Shown here piece by piece: positions 15,917 through 17,888 of a stretch of 17,888 bases of DNA. Under the pieces are notes generated by a model. The model was not told where the DNA came from and made no database searches. It saw only the letters and a list, made by a program, of their open reading frames with translations. The translations under genes and the position numbers were made by a program. Location: assembly GCF_004359215.1 (NCBI RefSeq), contig NC_090615.1, positions 3,852,313 through 3,870,200 on the forward strand, written 5' to 3'. Each line of letters begins with the position of its first letter. The stretch's first letter is position 1. The DNA is from Bremia lactucae (Eukaryota; Oomycota; Peronosporomycetes; Peronosporales; Peronosporaceae).

Positions 15917-16899
15917 TCCGGATAGAGATGTCCGTCATGAAACTGACTTGGTTCCGGGAACCAAATACTGTGTCACACGACAGTAGCCTTTACCAAGGGA
16001 ACAGTGTGGCGTCATTGACGATTTCTTTCGTGCTAATCACGAGGCTGGAATGGTACGATAGAGCAAGATCTATCCATTCAACAACGACATTTTGTGTCAA
16101 AAAGCCAAATGGTAAATGACGCATTGTACATGCTTATAATTGCTTATTGCTGCCACTATACCAGCACAAGCCCCCATTCCAAGAAAGGATTTCTACAGAG
16201 CAACATGTGGGATGTACAGTGCACTTACTCACTCGATGGTTATTACCAACTGCATATGCGAGCTAGCGATATCCCGCTTGAAGCGGCTGGTAATGCCACA
16301 AGGGATTTCCAACGCCCCGGCAAAATTTAATCGTCTAGTGACACAACTGTTCCGCCCTCATCGAGGTTAGGCACATACTTATTTTGATGACATTTTTGTC
16401 CATAGTGGGTCGGTCGGATATGAAAAACATATAGACCATTTGCGGGCAGTGCTCGAGTGTATGCGCACAATGAATAGTATGGCAATGCATTTAAATGCAT
16501 TTTCGGCGCAGAGAAATTCCTTCTTGGGGTGCTTCATTGGGAAGCGAGGCCTTAGACCGGATCCCGCTAAGGTAAAAGCCATAGTAGATTGGCCGGTTCC
16601 TAAAAACCAAAAGGATTTGCGTAAGTGGCTGGGTATCACCAACTATTTACGCAAATATAGCGAAAATCACGCTAATATGGCTAGGCCATTCTCTTATCGC
16701 CTTAAAAGGATACGGATTGGTGCTGGACTAGCACAAAGCATAATGCTTTTCACGCAGTTAAGAATAGAATTATCCATGTCCCGATTCTGGCCCTGCCAAA
16801 TCGAAATTTGCATTTCAGTGTCGTCTGTGACGCATCATATTTGCCATTGGCAGTACTCTGCTGCAAACAGATGATGATGGGCGAGAACGTGTAGTTGCG
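15917..16899 (+). pseudogene. Broken Ty3/Gypsy reverse transcriptase and start of RNase H
   Basis: Frames in order give LPPDRDVRHETDLVPGTKY, VKKPNGK, IPAQAPIPRKDF, LVMPQGISNAPAKFNRLV, YFDDIFVHS (the YxDD catalytic box, Asp pair intact), FLGCFIGKRGLRPDPAKVKA, then KDLRKWLGITNYLRKYSEN. The last part, VVCDASYL-like at about 16820-16850, is the start of RNase H. Stops and frame changes separate these blocks. Two stops sit where a conserved Trp is expected: after CVTRQ at about 15985 (TAG) and after KPNGK at about 16117 (TGA). The match ends at about 16899. Confidence 0.85.
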
Positions 16900-16914
16900 T
16901 AGGTGGCAGGGCTA

Positions 16915-17888
16915 ATGGCGCCGGGACTTGGCGAAAAAGGCCTGGCCAGGCTCCTGGGTAGTTCCCCTGAGCAACATGTTGCTCAGTTGGAGCAGTTTGA
17001 GGCATTCGTGCTCGGACAGCGGAGGGCCGCGTCCGAGGCACAGAGCCATGCTGCGGCGCAGTCCGTCACTCAGACTCAGGATGAGCTGAGGCATGAGCAG
17101 GCTCGGAGCGAGGCTCTCAACAGGACTGTTGAGATGCTCTCTGCCCGGCCGCATCAGCCGAGGCCCATTCGGATGGACCCGCCCAAGTTCGATGGAACTG
17201 CGGCGCACACGATTGTCCACTGGCTTTTAGCCGTGGAGCAATGTGGTGTCGCCCAGCTCATCGAGGACGACAGCCGGATGGTGTCGTACGCTATGTCGCA
17301 TCTGCGCGGTAAGGCCTCAGAGTGGGCTTACTCGGCGCTTATGGCGGACAGAAAAGCGTTCCCCTCATGGGCGATCTTTAAGGATAAGATTCGCGCCATG
17401 TACCAGCCGCCGAACAACGAAGTGTTGCTTCAGGCGCGCTTCTTTGGGGCGCGACAGGCGAAGCGATCTCTGCAAGAGTATGTGCAAGAGATGCGCTCGC
17501 TGTCCGCATCCATAACCGTAGGTCCGATTCCGGAGCACATTAAGGTGCCCACGTTTATGAACGGACTACGGCATGGCCCATCGCGACAGGCCCTTTTCAG
17601 AAAGGTGCCGTCGACGATGGAAGAGGCAATCCAAATTGCCTTAGTTGAGGAGCAATCCTACAACAGTGCCTCGGCGACAGCTTGGTATAAGCCGTCGGCC
17701 GAGAGGACAGATGCCACTCCTATGGAGTTGGGCAATGCAGACGTGGTCTGTTTTAAATGCGGCAAGCGCGGCCATATGATGGCTCGCTGCTATGCCAGGG
17801 TCCCTGCTGGGGCAAAAATGCCCAGCAAGAGGACTCCCTTCCCAAAGGGCGATGGCAAGAACCAGCGTGCGAGACGCATGAGTTCTGC
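16915..17888 (+). CDS. gag: Intact Ty3/Gypsy Gag, runs off the window
   Basis: Structural capsid/nucleocapsid protein of an LTR retrotransposon. ATG 16915 is preceded by an in-frame TAG at 16900-16902, and the frame is open to the window edge (324 codons and two bases). About residues 20-80 are rich in Gln, Glu and Ala with heptad spacing, a probable coiled coil. A Retrotrans_gag core follows (about 86-245: MDPPKFDGTAAHTIVHWL, SHLRGKASEWAYSAL, QEYVQEMRSLSASI, TFMNGLRHGPSRQALF). A CCHC zinc knuckle uses C279, C282, H287 and C292 (CFKCGKRGHMMARC), followed by a basic tail. It is GC-rich with no breaks, unlike the element to its left, so it is probably younger. No LTR or primer-binding site precedes it. 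Confidence 0.93.
   Translation, partial: MAPGLGEKGLARLLGSSPEQHVAQLEQFEAFVLGQRRAASEAQSHAAAQSVTQTQDELRHEQARSEALNRTVEMLSARPHQPRPIRMDPPKFDGTAAHTIVHWLLAVEQCGVAQLIEDDSRMVSYAMSHLRGKASEWAYSALMADRKAFPSWAIFKDKIRAMYQPPNNEVLLQARFFGARQAKRSLQEYVQEMRSLSASITVGPIPEHIKVPTFMNGLRHGPSRQALFRKVPSTMEEAIQIALVEEQSYNSASATAWYKPSAERTDATPMELGNADVVCFKCGKRGHMMARCYARVPAGAKMPSKRTPFPKGDGKNQRARRMSS

Larger units (their letters stand above)
13061..16899 (+). mobile_element. Degenerate Ty3/Gypsy retrotransposon
   Basis: Order along the plus strand: an untranslated or LTR-like lead (13061-13539) with a perfect 12-bp TGGCGGCCGCCA palindrome at 13123-13134; broken gag (13540 onward); a highly decayed middle where protease would lie (about 14640-15900, no DTG/DSG motif found); then RT up to the start of RNase H. 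The element has many stops and frame changes and no recognisable integrase, because it is cut off at about 16899. No paired LTRs were identified, so the left limit is approximate. Short perfect hairpins are frequent from 14500 to 16700. Confidence 0.75.

Overview
This window looks like nuclear DNA of an oomycete, most likely a downy mildew or a Phytophthora relative. The evidence is the compact intron-containing genes (introns of about 48-76 bp with GT..AG ends), very short intergenic gaps, an E(z)-type methyltransferase with plant-like SET features, and degraded Ty3/Gypsy remains of the kind common in oomycetes. The assignment is by pattern recognition; no search was run.

Left part (1-10418) is a gene block. 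Bases 1-275 look like the 3' part of an LTR, built from a chain of perfect hairpins. A DHHC palmitoyltransferase gene (545-1581, minus, three exons) is divergent from a six-exon gene for an unrecognised lysine-rich protein with a Cys/His cluster (1672-3904, plus); only 90 bp separate the two starts. KIN17 follows (4413-5683, plus, two exons). About 100 bp later comes a long basic, coiled-coil-rich ORF (5788-7408), then an Enhancer-of-zeste / EZH-type H3K27 methyltransferase (7671-10418) with every expected E(z) block: N-terminal helices, VEDD segment, FCRRCF segment, SANT2, CXC and SET. The coding exon at 7671 has no ATG, so an upstream exon is needed. It may come from a short leader around 7420 or from a splice that fuses the 530-codon ORF to E(z).

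Right part (10419-17888) is a repeat graveyard. It holds a probable solo LTR (10638-10871), two direct copies of a 200-220 bp repeat with twin CCAAT motifs (10914-11113 and 12841-13060), a minus-strand Gypsy pol fragment (about 11640-12020), a short piece of a thioredoxin-reductase gene (12023-12133), a possible GTPase piece on the other strand (12136-12246), an unrecognised broken ORF, and a 75-bp-arm inverted repeat (12585-12830). From about 13061 a heavily broken Ty3/Gypsy element runs in the plus direction (gag, then RT) until about 16899. There it abuts, without any LTR or primer-binding site, a GC-rich and fully open Gag ORF of a different Gypsy family (16915 to the window edge).

The observations most worth following are the uncertain E(z) fusion and its altered SET loop, the gene-fragment cluster between the two direct repeats, the long inverted repeat, the hairpin chains, and the chimeric junction near 16900.
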